A DNA stretch of 64,000 nt from Streptomyces sp. NRRL WC-3618 (GCF_001280005.1 NZ_LGDW01000062.1:32055-96054), one strand, 5' to 3'; positions 35,877-45,316 are shown, counted from the first letter of the stretch. Notes: generated from the letters alone by a model not told the origin. A program made the numbers and translations.

Positions 35877-38633
35877 GTGTGGTCCGGGGTTCACCATGCG
35901 GCGGGGCCGCCGATGGTCGGTCGGCACGCGGAGCGTGAGGCGATCGGAAGGCTGCTCGAATCGGTCCGTGACGGCTTCAGTGGCGTCCTGGTGTTCACCG
36001 GCGACGCGGGAGTCGGCAAATCCCGGCTGCTGGAGTACGCCGCCCAGTCCGCCCAGGACCTGACAGTCGTCAGGCTGGTCGGCGTCGAGGCCGAGACACG
36101 ACTGGGCTACGGCGCCCTGCACCGGCTCCTGCGGCCCTACCTGGGCCGACTGCCGGCGCTGCCGCAGCGCCAGCGTGACGCCCTGAACGCCGCGTTCGGG
36201 CTGACCGACGCTTCGCCGTCCGACCGCCATCTCGTCGGACTGGCCGCGCTGACGCTGCTCTCGGACGTGGCCATGGCGGCGCCGATGCTCTGTCTGGTCG
36301 ACGACGTGGAGTGGCTGGACCGCGAGTCGGCGGAGACCCTGGCGTTCGTGGGCCGACGCCTGTACGCGGACTGCCTGGGCCTGCTGTTCGCCGGGCGGGA
36401 CGGGACCGGCGTCCACGACGTTTTCGGCGCCCTGCCCGCGCTCCGGCTGGAGGGCCTCGCGGACGTGGAGGCCCGTGCCCTGCTGACCGACGGTGTGACC
36501 GGACACCTGGACCAGGCGGTCGCCGAACGGCTCGTGGCCGGCACGGGAGGCAACCCGCTCGCGCTTCTGGAACTGGCGGTGAACCTGAACTCGGAACAGT
36601 TGGCCGGGATCACACCACTGCCGGAGCCACTGCCGTTGAACCGGCAGCTGGAAGAACACTTCCGGCGGACGGCGGCGCTGCTGCCCGCCGACACCCAGAC
36701 CCTGCTGCTGCTCATGGCCGCGACGCCGACGGACGACCAGGCGACGCTGTGGCGCGCCGCGGGCGTTCTGGGGCTGTCCGTCCGGTCGGCCGCGCCCGCG
36801 GTCGCCGCGGGGATACTGAACCACGGGATGGTCGCCGAGTTCCGCCACCCGCTGATCCGGTCGGCGGTCCACTCGGCCGCGTCCGCCGAGGAGCGACGCG
36901 GTGTCCAGGCGGCACTGGCCGCCACGAGCGCTCCCGAGCGCCGGGCCTGGCATCTGGCCGAGGCGACCGACGGCCCGGACGACAGCGTGGCCGCACAGCT
37001 CGAAGCCGCCTCCGAACTGGCCCAGGCACGTGGCGGATACTCCGAACAGGCCCTGGTCCTCACCCGGGCGGCGGAGCTGACCGCGCATCCGCACAAGCGG
37101 GCCGAGCGATATCTCGACGCGGCGGCGGCACACCTCACCTCCGGCAATGTGCCGGCGGTGCGGGCGCTGCTCGATCTCGCCACTCCCGACCTGACCGGGC
37201 CGGTCGCCCGGGCCCACGCGACACGGCTGCGGGCGTCCGTCGAGATGTTCTGTGCCCGCCCCCGCGAGGTTCCCGCCATGCTGCTGGACGCGGTGGCCGA
37301 CCGCGGCTCCACCGATCCGGCGGCGAGCTGGGATCTGCTGCGCGAGGCGACGTACGCCGCGATCGTCGGCGGCCGGCAGATCACGGGGACGACCACCCGC
37401 GAGGTCGCCAAGGCAGCCGCGGACGTCTGGCACGAAACGGCGTTGCCCGCCTGGAGCCCCGATCCGTTGATGGCGGCACTGGCGCGGTTGATCGCCCACG
37501 GCTATGCCGCGGGAGCCCCGGCCCTGGCCGCGGCCCTGGCCCGACTGCGGACCGCCGACGATCTCCAGGAGCAGGATGCGTTCAGCGTCATGGTCAGCAT
37601 CGCGGGCGACGAGTTGTGGGACATCGAGGCCAAGCGGGAGATCCTCGGGAAACTGGTGACGGCGGACCGCGGTCGCGGAGCGCTCTACGGGCTCAGCATG
37701 GCGCTGCTCTCCTTCGCCACCGTGGAGATCTGGGACGGCCGGTTCGCCGCCGCCGAGAGCTGCTTCATCGAGGCGGACGACTATATGGCCGCGACCGGAT
37801 TCCGGGCGTCGGGAGACTTCCACAAGGCCCTGCTGTATGCCTGGACCGGCCAGGAAGCCGAGCTGCGGGCCGCGGTCGCGACGATGAACGCCATGGCCGA
37901 GAACCTGGGGATCGGATTGACGTACCGGTGGGTCGGCCAGGCCCTGAGCATCTTCGAGATCGGCCGCGGACGGTATCGGGAGGCGCTCGACGCCCTGCTC
38001 GCGGTGTTCGACCACGACCCGCTGGTCCTCGGCGACATCAATCTCGCCGGAATGGTCGAGGCCGGACTGCGGGCCGGCGACCGGAAGGCCGCCGCCATGG
38101 CCATGGAGCGCATGGAGGAGCGCGCGCCGCTGGCCGGAACCCCGTGGGCGTGGGGGCTGCTCGCGCGCTGCCGGGCCCTGCTGACCGACGATGACGGCGC
38201 CGAGCAGCTGTACCAGGAATCGATCTCGCAGCTCGAGAAGGTCCCGGTGGCCGTGGAGCTGGCATGGTCGCGCCTGCTGTTCGGCGAGTGGCTCCGCCGT
38301 CGCAGGCGTCGTACCGACGCCAGGGTCCAACTGCGGGCCGCGTACGAGTCCTTCGAGTCCTGGGGAGCCGCGCCTTTCGCCGAGCGGGCGAGAGTGGAGC
38401 TGCTGGCCACCGGGGAAACCGCACGTAAGCGAACGGTCGACACCCAGTTCGACCTCACCCCGCAGGAACGTCATGTGGCGACGCTGGCCGCGTCGGGGTT
38501 GACCAACGCGGAGATCGCCACCCAGTTGTTCGTCACCACCTCGACCGTCGAGTTCCATTTGAGCAGGGTGTTCCGCAAGCTCGTCATCACGTCGCGCAGG
38601 CAGATCAGGCGCAAGCTGAGTGAAGCCGATTGA
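35877..38633 (+). CDS. Large ATP-binding LuxR-family (LAL) transcriptional regulator
   Basis: A 918-residue LAL-type activator. The N-terminal AAA-like ATPase begins MVGRHAEREAIGRLLESV and has Walker A GDAGVGKSRLLEYAA and a Walker B-like LCLVDDVEWLD. The middle is a long helical TPR-like region. The C-terminal LuxR helix-turn-helix is TPQERHVATLAASGLTNAEI followed by QLFVTTSTVEFHLSRVFRKL. The start is GTG 35877, with GAAGGGAG eight bases upstream. Such proteins usually activate nearby catabolic or secondary-metabolite genes. Here the MBL, hydrolase and SDR genes just upstream are candidates, which is inference. Confidence 0.92.
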   Translation: MWSGVHHAAGPPMVGRHAEREAIGRLLESVRDGFSGVLVFTGDAGVGKSRLLEYAAQSAQDLTVVRLVGVEAETRLGYGALHRLLRPYLGRLPALPQRQRDALNAAFGLTDASPSDRHLVGLAALTLLSDVAMAAPMLCLVDDVEWLDRESAETLAFVGRRLYADCLGLLFAGRDGTGVHDVFGALPALRLEGLADVEARALLTDGVTGHLDQAVAERLVAGTGGNPLALLELAVNLNSEQLAGITPLPEPLPLNRQLEEHFRRTAALLPADTQTLLLLMAATPTDDQATLWRAAGVLGLSVRSAAPAVAAGILNHGMVAEFRHPLIRSAVHSAASAEERRGVQAALAATSAPERRAWHLAEATDGPDDSVAAQLEAASELAQARGGYSEQALVLTRAAELTAHPHKRAERYLDAAAAHLTSGNVPAVRALLDLATPDLTGPVARAHATRLRASVEMFCARPREVPAMLLDAVADRGSTDPAASWDLLREATYAAIVGGRQITGTTTREVAKAAADVWHETALPAWSPDPLMAALARLIAHGYAAGAPALAAALARLRTADDLQEQDAFSVMVSIAGDELWDIEAKREILGKLVTADRGRGALYGLSMALLSFATVEIWDGRFAAAESCFIEADDYMAATGFRASGDFHKALLYAWTGQEAELRAAVATMNAMAENLGIGLTYRWVGQALSIFEIGRGRYREALDALLAVFDHDPLVLGDINLAGMVEAGLRAGDRKAAAMAMERMEERAPLAGTPWAWGLLARCRALLTDDDGAEQLYQESISQLEKVPVAVELAWSRLLFGEWLRRRRRRTDARVQLRAAYESFESWGAAPFAERARVELLATGETARKRTVDTQFDLTPQERHVATLAASGLTNAEIATQLFVTTSTVEFHLSRVFRKLVITSRRQIRRKLSEAD

Positions 38634-38769
38634 CCCAGCGGGCCGTCGACCGGTGGGCGTCGTGGAACCGCAGCCCGTAGCGCCAGGCGGCCGGAAACCG
38701 CGGCTTCCCTCACGGAGGCGGCAACGCGCGGCGGTCGTGGGGGGCGCCGAGGACGTGGCCGGGGCGGGG

Positions 38770-39355
38770 GCCGGCGTGCAGTCCTCGGGAAGCAGCCGTT
38801 CCTCCCGGTCGACGCAGATGTGGACCGAGGCAAGCCGGGTTCCAGAATGCACATCCTGTCGGACGCGAACGGACTGCCCCTCCTCGTCGGCGTCTCGGCC
38901 GCCAACACCCACGACAGCCTCGCGCTCAAGCCCATGATCACCGGGCACCAAACGAGACACGGCCCCTACAGAGGCCGCTACTTCAAGCCTCAGCGTCTCC
39001 ACGCCGACAAGGCCTACGACATCCCCCGCCTGCGGAATGGTCACGCGGCAGAGGCATTGGCGTTCGTATCGCCCGCAAAGGCATCGAGTCCAGCGAACGA
39101 CTGGGACGCCGAAGGCGGGTAATCGAACGGACCATGTCCTGGCTGAACGGATACCGCCGGCTCAATCACCGCTACGAACGCCACCCCCGCAACTACCTGG
39201 CGTTTCTCGGCCTCGCCGCAGCCCTCTGTTGCTGCAAACGGCTCGTCCGCCTCACCACACAGGACACGGTCCAACAGGGAAACCAAGGTTGTCTGCGAAA
39301 ACTGAGTGAAATTCCGGTACAACCCCTGCCCGGGGTGCGGTGTCTGAACGTGTGA
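38770..39355 (+). mobile_element. Degenerate IS5-family transposase remnant
   Basis: The frame GKPGSRMHILSDANGLPLL, then VSAANTHDSLALKPMI and RLHADKAYDIPRLR, matches the DDE domain of an IS5-type transposase. After IPRLR one base is missing and the sequence continues in the next frame with GRGIGVRIARKGIE, RRRRVIERTMSWLNGYRRLN and NYLAFLGLAAALCCCKRLV, which contains the final catalytic Glu. The N-terminal part is absent or too decayed to read. I see no terminal inverted repeats. The stretch 38634-38769 before it is unrecognised. Confidence 0.8.
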
Positions 39356-39509
39356 TCGGAAACAACAACCCCGCACATAGGTGCGGCCTCACGACTCGAT
39401 CGCCGATCGCTGACCGCCGTGACGACGGCGGCAGCGGTGACGACGAATTCGCCAGCGCCTTTCTTCGGCTGGCCTGATCATCACTGATTCCGCGAAGGGT
39501 TATTTCTGC

Positions 39510-40352
39510 ATGCGCACCTTAATGACTATTTCCGCCACCGCCTCTCTCGCTCTCGCTCTCGCCCTCGGCGGAGGCGTGTTCGCGGCGTCCAACGCCCAGG
39601 CGGCCACGGCGAGTTCGGCCTCTCTCGTCCACGCCGACGGCGAGCTCTGGTACAGAGCCGGCGCCGGACAGACCAACAACCTGACGGTCACCGCGAAGGT
39701 CGTCGACGTCGACCCCTCCCAGTTCGGTGAGGACTACCTCCTCACCTTCCGCGACACGTTCGACATCACCATCTCCACGAACGAGTGCAGCTACCCGTCG
39801 GCGGCCAACCACAAGGTCGCCGAGTGCACGGTGGCCGCCCCCCTGGGTTCCGACGACTCGGACGACTACGACGTCGACCTCGGTGACGGCAACGACACCG
39901 CGACGGTCACCGGCTCCGCATACACCTCGATCCACGGCGGCAAGGGCAACGACGTCCTCAAGGGCAGCACCGCCGCCGTGTTCTACGGGGACGACGGCAA
40001 CGACCGCCTCGACGGCGGCGGAGGCGTATGGGCCATGGGCCCGTTCGGCGGTGCCGGCAACGACACGATCACCAACTGCGACGCCGAGTGCCACGGCGGC
40101 ACCGGCAACGACACCATCACGGGCACCGCCGCCGGTCAGGACTTCGGCATGTACGGGGACGACGGCAACGACGTCATCCACGGCGGCGCCGGCGCCGACC
40201 TCATCCACGGCGGCAAGGGCAACGACAAGCTGTACGGCGACAGCGGCAACGACAAGATCTACGGCAACAGCGGCAACGACCTGATCCACGGCGGCACGGG
40301 CACGGACACGCTCTCCGGCGGCCCGGGCACCAACAAGGTCTACCAGAACTAG
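39510..40352 (+). CDS. Secreted RTX-like (hemolysin-type) calcium-binding repeat protein
   Basis: A 280-residue exported protein. Signal peptide MRTLMTISATASLALALALG to NAQAA. A beta-rich N-terminal domain of about 100 residues with two cysteines (NECSYP, AECTV) is followed by about ten nonapeptide repeats of the GGxGNDxhx type (GGKGNDVLKG, GDDGNDRLDG, GGAGNDTITN, GGTGNDTITG, GDDGNDVIHG, GGAGADLIHG, GGKGNDKLYG, GDSGNDKIYG, GNSGNDLIHG, GGTGTDTLSG), which should fold as a calcium-loaded beta-roll. It has no type-I secretion partner nearby and uses an ordinary signal peptide. GCGAAGGG stands about 12 bases upstream of the ATG. Function unknown. Confidence 0.88.
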   Translation: MRTLMTISATASLALALALGGGVFAASNAQAATASSASLVHADGELWYRAGAGQTNNLTVTAKVVDVDPSQFGEDYLLTFRDTFDITISTNECSYPSAANHKVAECTVAAPLGSDDSDDYDVDLGDGNDTATVTGSAYTSIHGGKGNDVLKGSTAAVFYGDDGNDRLDGGGGVWAMGPFGGAGNDTITNCDAECHGGTGNDTITGTAAGQDFGMYGDDGNDVIHGGAGADLIHGGKGNDKLYGDSGNDKIYGNSGNDLIHGGTGTDTLSGGPGTNKVYQN

Positions 40353-40557
40353 AACAACCAGAACTCGGGGCCATCAGAGGCGTGAGGGAACACGGCGCCC
40401 TCACGCTCCCCCTGCCCAGCATCTCGGACAGGCCCGGCCGGCGGGCCCCCTGCGACATGGGTCGTGCAGCCCGAGGTCGCCACGAAGACAACCGCGGGCT
40501 CCGTGGTATCGCCGAACCGGCGGCGCCATCCTGCTCGCCCTGCTCACCGCCGGCATC

Positions 40558-41475
40558 GTGGGCCGCCGGAAGGTGCGTACCGGATTCGCCGCCGTCCGCC
40601 GGGGCCTGAACAAGCTGGGCGAGCCCGCGCGCCGGCGTCGCAGGCTGGCGCGCCGACGGGCGACCAGCCGCCGGTTCGACGCGGACACCGACTCGGTGCG
40701 GCGCGCCTACGACGCCCTCGGCGAGTTCGCCGCCACGAACCGCGAGCCCGAGAGGCCGGTGCACGCGCTGAGCGTCGACCACACCGGCGTGACGGTGTGG
40801 CTGTCGGCGTCGGACGCGGCCGGCCCACCATGGACGAGCATCGACAGCACGCGCTGGCGCCGCCCCGCCGCCGCACCCGGCCGCCAGGCCCCGGGCGACA
40901 GCGGCGTGACCTCACCCGCTGCCGCACCCTCTACCTCACCCACTGCCTCACCCGCTGGTCTCTCCACGCCCTGTCTGGTCCGGGCAGGCACCGACACCGA
41001 CGGCCGCCCCGTGTTCGTCGACCTCAGCCGCTTGGACGGCGTCCTCAGCGTGACCGGTGAGAAGACGGTGGCCCGTGACGTCGTACAGAATCTGCTGGCG
41101 GAGATCGCCCGTACCCGTCCCGACACTCCGGTGACCGTGCTGCGGGGAACAGCCGACGCTCCGCCGCTCGCCGTACCGCCGCGCCTGCGGCAACTGCCGT
41201 ATGTCACCCCGCAGGCCGTGACCGCTCCGGTCCCCGCGCACGGCACGGTGCGCGGCGCCGCCTCCCGTCGGCCGGTCAGGGGACTGGTCGTGGTGGCGGG
41301 TACCCCGAGCTCACGAGAGGCCCCCGGACTGGTAGCCCTGTGCGGCCCGGGCGGTGCGGGCTGGACCGGGCTCGTCCACGGGGATACGCAGCACGCGCGC
41401 TGGCGCTGGTACGCCGACAGTCACGGCCGCGTCGACATGCCCGTACTGGACCTGAAGCTCAAGGTCCCGGCCTGA
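40558..41475 (+). pseudogene. Truncated fragment of a membrane protein (possibly LysM/BTAD-type)
   Basis: The open frame from GTG 40558 encodes 305 residues beginning with a very basic stretch (RRKVRTGFAAVRRG, RRRRRLARRRATSRR). Just upstream, in the same frame but without a start, lies a hydrophobic helix GGAILLALLTAGIV (40519-40557). Together these look like the cytoplasmic middle of the large LysM/BTAD membrane proteins of Streptomyces. Matching motifs are WLSASDAAGPPW, LVRAGTDTDGRPVFVDL and RWRWYADSHGRVDMPVL. Both ends appear lost. It may still be expressed as a short protein. Identity is from memory and tentative. Confidence 0.5.
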
Positions 41476-41477
41476 GC

Positions 41478-41554
41478 GCAGGACGGCGTACGAGCCCTCA
41501 GGACGGGATACGAGCCTCATGACGACGTACGACCCCTCAGGACGACGTACGAGT
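41478..41554 (-). repeat. Four-fold tandem repeat of the cebR gene end including stop
   Basis: On the minus strand the last codons CTCGTACGTCGTCCTGA (RTSS-like end and stop) recur downstream as TCGTACGTCGTCATGA, TCGTATCCCGTCCTGA and TCGTACGCCGTCCTG, with a 19-20 bp period. Two copies repeat a TGA. Confidence 0.8.
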
Positions 41555-42592
41555 CATCAACTCCGTGGGAAGCACCACCCGGCGTCGCTCCAGTACCCGG
41601 GACGCCGTCGGGCGGCGGTCCGCGACCTCCTCCAGGAGCAGGTCGATCATCGCGCGGCCCATTTCCACGATCGGCTGGCGGACGCTCGTCAGGGGCGGGT
41701 CCATGTGACGGGCGATCGCCGAGTCGTCGTAGCCGACGAGGGCCACGTCCTCCGGTATACGGCGGCCCTGTTCGCGCAGAACCTGGCGGGCACCCGCCGC
41801 CGTCACGTCCGACCCGGCGAAGACCGCGTCCAGGTCGGGACAGCGGGCCAGGAGACGGGTCATCGCCCGACGGCCGCCCTCCTCCGTGAAGTCACCCGGT
41901 TCGATCAGGTCCTCGTCCACCTCGTGACCCGCCGCCTCCAGGGCGTCGCGGTAGCCGTCGACGCGGCGCTGGGCGCCGTACACGTCCAGCCGGCCCGTGA
42001 TGTGGGCGACCTTGCGGCGGCCCCGGGAGAGGAGGTGTTCGGCCGCCTGGCGCCCGCCTCCGTAGTTGTCCGAGTCGACCGAGGTGAGGGTTTCCGCCGC
42101 CGACCTCGGGCCGCTGATCACCGCCGGGATCTCCAACTGGGCCAGCAGGTCGGGGAGCGGGTCGTCCGCGTGAGTCGAGACCAGCAGGACACCGTCGACG
42201 CGGTGGGCGGCCAGATACTGGGCGAGGCGTTGGCGCTCCCGGTCGCTGCCCGCGAAGATCAGCAGGAGCTGCATCTCCGTGTCCGAGATCGCGGCGCCCA
42301 CACCGCGCAGGATGTCGGAGAAGTACGGTTCCGCGAAGAAGCGGGTCTCCGGCTCGGGGACGACGAGCGCGATCGCGTCCGTGCGGTTCGCCGCGAGGGC
42401 GCGGGCCGCGGTGTTCGGGACGTAGCCGAGTTCCGCGACCGCCGCCTCGACCGCGGCGCGCGTCGCGTCGCTGACCCGCGGGGAGCCGTTGATCACCCGG
42501 GAGACCGTGCCGCGGCCCACTCCGGCGCGCACGGCGACCTCTTCCAGGGTCGGCCGGCCACCGCTGCGGCCCCGCGCTCCATGGCTTGCCAT
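41537..42592 (-). CDS. cebR: CebR, LacI-family repressor of the cello-oligosaccharide operon
   Basis: A 351-residue LacI repressor. The helix-turn-helix and hinge are RPTLEEVAVRAGVGRGTVSR, VINGSPRVSD and AVAELGYVPNTAARALA (about 13-65). The effector domain follows with FAGSDRERQRLAQYL, GSDVTAAGARQVLREQG and DDSAIARHMDPPLTSVRQP. It is divergent from cebEFG-bglC. The two 14-bp palindromes TGGGAGCGCTCCCA and TGGGAGCGCTTCCA downstream match the known CebR box. Cellobiose is the established inducer in other streptomycetes. The 3' end is tandemly duplicated after the stop. Confidence 0.93.
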   Translation of the reverse strand: MASHGARGRSGGRPTLEEVAVRAGVGRGTVSRVINGSPRVSDATRAAVEAAVAELGYVPNTAARALAANRTDAIALVVPEPETRFFAEPYFSDILRGVGAAISDTEMQLLLIFAGSDRERQRLAQYLAAHRVDGVLLVSTHADDPLPDLLAQLEIPAVISGPRSAAETLTSVDSDNYGGGRQAAEHLLSRGRRKVAHITGRLDVYGAQRRVDGYRDALEAAGHEVDEDLIEPGDFTEEGGRRAMTRLLARCPDLDAVFAGSDVTAAGARQVLREQGRRIPEDVALVGYDDSAIARHMDPPLTSVRQPIVEMGRAMIDLLLEEVADRRPTASRVLERRRVVLPTELMTRTSS

Positions 42593-42790
42593 CTGGGGCC
42601 CCGCCCTTCCGCCGTCGTCACCCTGGCCTGGAATCTAACAGTCCCTTCCAGGGGCGCATGTCACCACCGGGGCGGCCCATGGCCCGACTCCGGCACTGGC
42701 CGATCTTCACCGGTCCGCGTCACGTCCGTTTCGAGCCGCCGCGTTAGTTAACAGGCCGATAACTGAAGGCACCTCCTCTCGTCATCGCCC

Positions 42791-42848
42791 TTGACACCCC
42801 CGCCCGGACCGACGAACCTTCAACACATCACCGATGGGAGCGCTCCCA
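42791..42848 (+). promoter_or_regulatory. cebEFG promoter and CebR operator
   Basis: TTGACA (42791-42796) is a consensus -35. AACCTT at 42815 is a possible -10 after 18 bases. The perfect palindrome TGGGAGCGCTCCCA (42835-42848), the CebR box, lies just downstream of the expected start of transcription, a roadblock position. The rest of the 382-bp cebR/cebE gap holds a short inverted repeat AGTTA-N9-TAACT at 42746-42764, perhaps part of the cebR promoter. Confidence 0.85.
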
Positions 42849-42974
42849 CGGTACCTGACACATACACATCCCGCACGTTCCCCGCCCGAGCCGCAGCGCT
42901 GAATCAAGACGAACTAACGGGCCCAACAATGCAGTTGGCCGGGGGGTCGGCACGTCAGGCAACAGGAGGACGTA

Positions 42975-44300
42975 ATGCGCACGAGCACCCGCGGGTCCCG
43001 CAGAGTGATGACCCTCGCGGTCGTCGCCACACTGACGACGGGGCTGCTGGCCGGCTGCGCCGACGACTCGGGCGACGGCAAGCCGGACAACGGCGGAGGC
43101 GGCGGAGGCGGCGGCAAGACCGCGCTGACCATCGGCACCTTCGGTGTCTTCGGTTACAAGCAGGCCGGTCTCTACGACGAGTACATGAAACTGCACCCGG
43201 ACGTCAGCATCAAGGAGAACGTCACCACCAAGACCGACGTGTACTGGCCCAAGACGATCACCCGTCTGCAGGCCGGTTCCGGTGTCGACGACATCCAGGC
43301 GATCGAGATCGGCAACGTCGCCGAGGCGGTGCAGACGCAGGCGGACAAGTTCGTCGACCTCGGCAAGGAGGTCGACAAGTCCCAGTGGCTGGACTGGAAG
43401 AACGCACAGGCCACCACCAAGGACGGCAAGCAGATCGGGCTCGGCACCGACATCGGCCCGATGGCGATCTGCTACCGCAAGGACCTGTTCAAGAAGGCCG
43501 GCCTGGAGACGGACCGGACCAAGCTCGCCGCACAGTGGGCGGGCGACTGGTCGAAGTTCGTCGGCGTCGGCAAGGAGTACATGAAGAAGGCGCCGAGCGG
43601 CACCAAGTTCGTGGACTCCGCCTCCTCGGTCTACAACGCGGCACTGGGTGGCGGGAAGGAGCGCTACTACGACAAGGACGGCAACGCCATCTGGGACAAG
43701 TCGACGGGCGTCAAGGACGCCTGGAACGCCGCGATGGAGGTGGCGACCAGCACCATGTCGGCGAAGCTGAAGCAGTTCGAGGGCCCGTGGGACACGGCCC
43801 TCTCCAAAGCCAGCTTCGCGACGGTGGCCTGCCCCGCCTGGATGATCGGCTACATCCAGGAGAAGTCCGGTGAGGCCGGCAAGGGCAACTGGGACGTGGC
43901 GGCGGCGCCGACCGCGGCCAACTGGGGCGGCGCGTTCATCGGCGTACCGACGGCCGGCAAGCACCAGAAGGAGGCCATCGCGCTCGCCAAGTGGCTGACG
44001 GCCCCCGAGCAGCAGGCCAAGGTCTTCGCCAAGCAGGCGAGCTTCCCGTCGGCCCCGTCGGCGTACACGATGCTGAAGCCGGCGCCCGCCACCGTCGAGT
44101 TCTTCTCGAACGCGCCGCTCACCGAGATCTACGCGGCGTCGGCCAAGACCATCCCGGTCCAGTACTTCGGCGTCAAGGACCAGCCGATCGGCACCGCGAT
44201 CACGGACATCGGCATCCTCCAGGTCGAGCAGAAGGGCAAGAGCCCTGAGCAGGGATGGGACGCGGCCAAGAACGAGATCAAGGACGTGCTCGGCCAGTGA
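42975..44300 (+). CDS. cebE: Cello-oligosaccharide ABC transporter, binding lipoprotein
   Basis: A 441-residue solute-binding lipoprotein. Signal MRTSTRGSRRVMTLAVVATL leads to lipobox LLAGC with lipidated Cys28, then a Gly-rich flexible linker. The mature part is a family 1 sugar-binding protein (LTIGTFGVFGYKQAGLYDEY, IGLGTDIGPMAICYRKDLF, WLTAPEQQAKVFAKQ). AGGAGGACGTA precedes the ATG. It delivers cellobiose or cellotriose to CebFG, with energy from an MsiK ATPase encoded elsewhere, as established for this system. First gene of the CebR-controlled operon; its stop overlaps cebF (GTGA). Confidence 0.93.
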   Translation: MRTSTRGSRRVMTLAVVATLTTGLLAGCADDSGDGKPDNGGGGGGGGKTALTIGTFGVFGYKQAGLYDEYMKLHPDVSIKENVTTKTDVYWPKTITRLQAGSGVDDIQAIEIGNVAEAVQTQADKFVDLGKEVDKSQWLDWKNAQATTKDGKQIGLGTDIGPMAICYRKDLFKKAGLETDRTKLAAQWAGDWSKFVGVGKEYMKKAPSGTKFVDSASSVYNAALGGGKERYYDKDGNAIWDKSTGVKDAWNAAMEVATSTMSAKLKQFEGPWDTALSKASFATVACPAWMIGYIQEKSGEAGKGNWDVAAAPTAANWGGAFIGVPTAGKHQKEAIALAKWLTAPEQQAKVFAKQASFPSAPSAYTMLKPAPATVEFFSNAPLTEIYAASAKTIPVQYFGVKDQPIGTAITDIGILQVEQKGKSPEQGWDAAKNEIKDVLGQ

Positions 44301-45316
44301 CCAGCCCCAAGCAGGCTCTCGCGCATCCCGCGCCGAGTGCCGAGACCGCGCCCGGCGACCAGCCGGGCGCGGTCCCGGGCGCCCAAGGTCGCGGTAAGCC
44401 ACCCACGGGCCCGGGCTCGTGGCGCAGTCGGCTGTACCGCTGGGACATGAAGGCGTCGCCATACGCGTTCATCACCCCCTTCTTCCTCGTCTTCGGGGCC
44501 TTCGGACTGGTCCCGCTCCTCTACACGGGCTGGTACTCGCTGCACAGCGTGCAGCTGTCCTCGCTGGACAACCAGACCTGGGTGGGTCTGGAGAACTACA
44601 AGAACCTGTGGTCCTCGGACTTCTTCTGGAACGCCCTGAAGAACACCTTCACCATCGGTCTGATCTCGACCGTGCCGCAGCTGCTCCTGGCGCTCGGCAT
44701 CGCGCACCTGCTCAACTACAAGCTGCGCGGCTCGATCCTGTGGCGGGTGGTCATGCTCACCCCGTACGCCACCTCGGTGGCGGCGGCGACGCTGGTCTTC
44801 ACGCTGCTGTACTCGTGGGACGGCGGCATGATCAACTGGCTGCTGCACTTCGTCGGGGTCGACCCGATCAACTGGCGCGAGTCCGACTGGGGCGGGCAGT
44901 TCGCCGTCTCCAGCATCGTGATCTGGCGATGGACCGGCTACAACGCGCTGATCTACCTCGCGGCGATGCAGGCGATCCCCGCCGACCTGTACGAGTCGAC
45001 GGCTCTCGACGGCGCGAACCGCTGGCAGCAGTTCCGCCATGTCACGATCCCGATGCTCCGGCCGACGATCCTGTTCACCGTGGTCGTGTCCACCATCGGC
45101 GCGACCCAGCTCTTCGGTGAGCCCCTGCTGTTCGGCGGGTCCAAGGGCGGTTCCGAGCACCAGTACCAGACGCTCGGTCTGTACATGTACGACCAGGGCT
45201 GGATCATCGGCAACCTCGGCAAGGCGTCCGCGATCGCGTGGTCGATGTTCCTGATCCTGCTGATCGTCGCCGCGGTCAACATGCTGGTCACCCGACGTCT
45301 GAGGAAATCCCAATGA
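44297..45316 (+). CDS. cebF: Cello-oligosaccharide ABC transporter permease
   Basis: A 339-residue MalF-type permease with six predicted helices after a 55-residue Pro/Gly-rich cytosolic N-terminus. Helices include AFITPFFLVFGAFGLVPLLY, TFTIGLISTVPQLLLALGIA, VAAATLVFTLLYSW and SMFLILLIVAAVNML. The EAA loop ESTALDGANRWQQFRHVTIP contacts the ATPase. GTG 44297 is chosen because GTGA overlaps cebE. Its ATGA overlaps cebG. No ATPase gene is in the operon, as expected for MsiK-dependent systems. Confidence 0.93.
   Translation: MTSPKQALAHPAPSAETAPGDQPGAVPGAQGRGKPPTGPGSWRSRLYRWDMKASPYAFITPFFLVFGAFGLVPLLYTGWYSLHSVQLSSLDNQTWVGLENYKNLWSSDFFWNALKNTFTIGLISTVPQLLLALGIAHLLNYKLRGSILWRVVMLTPYATSVAAATLVFTLLYSWDGGMINWLLHFVGVDPINWRESDWGGQFAVSSIVIWRWTGYNALIYLAAMQAIPADLYESTALDGANRWQQFRHVTIPMLRPTILFTVVVSTIGATQLFGEPLLFGGSKGGSEHQYQTLGLYMYDQGWIIGNLGKASAIAWSMFLILLIVAAVNMLVTRRLRKSQ

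Noticed and set aside
35763..39044. 1093-codon open frame on the minus strand
   Set aside because: Antisense shadow of the LuxR regulator and IS remnant; the plus-strand frame carries all recognisable motifs.
31740..41530. Direct repeat of the tRNA-His 3' end as an attachment site
   Set aside because: I looked for a second copy of CGGGTTCAAGTCCCG in the accessory region and did not find one by eye. No integrase gene is present.
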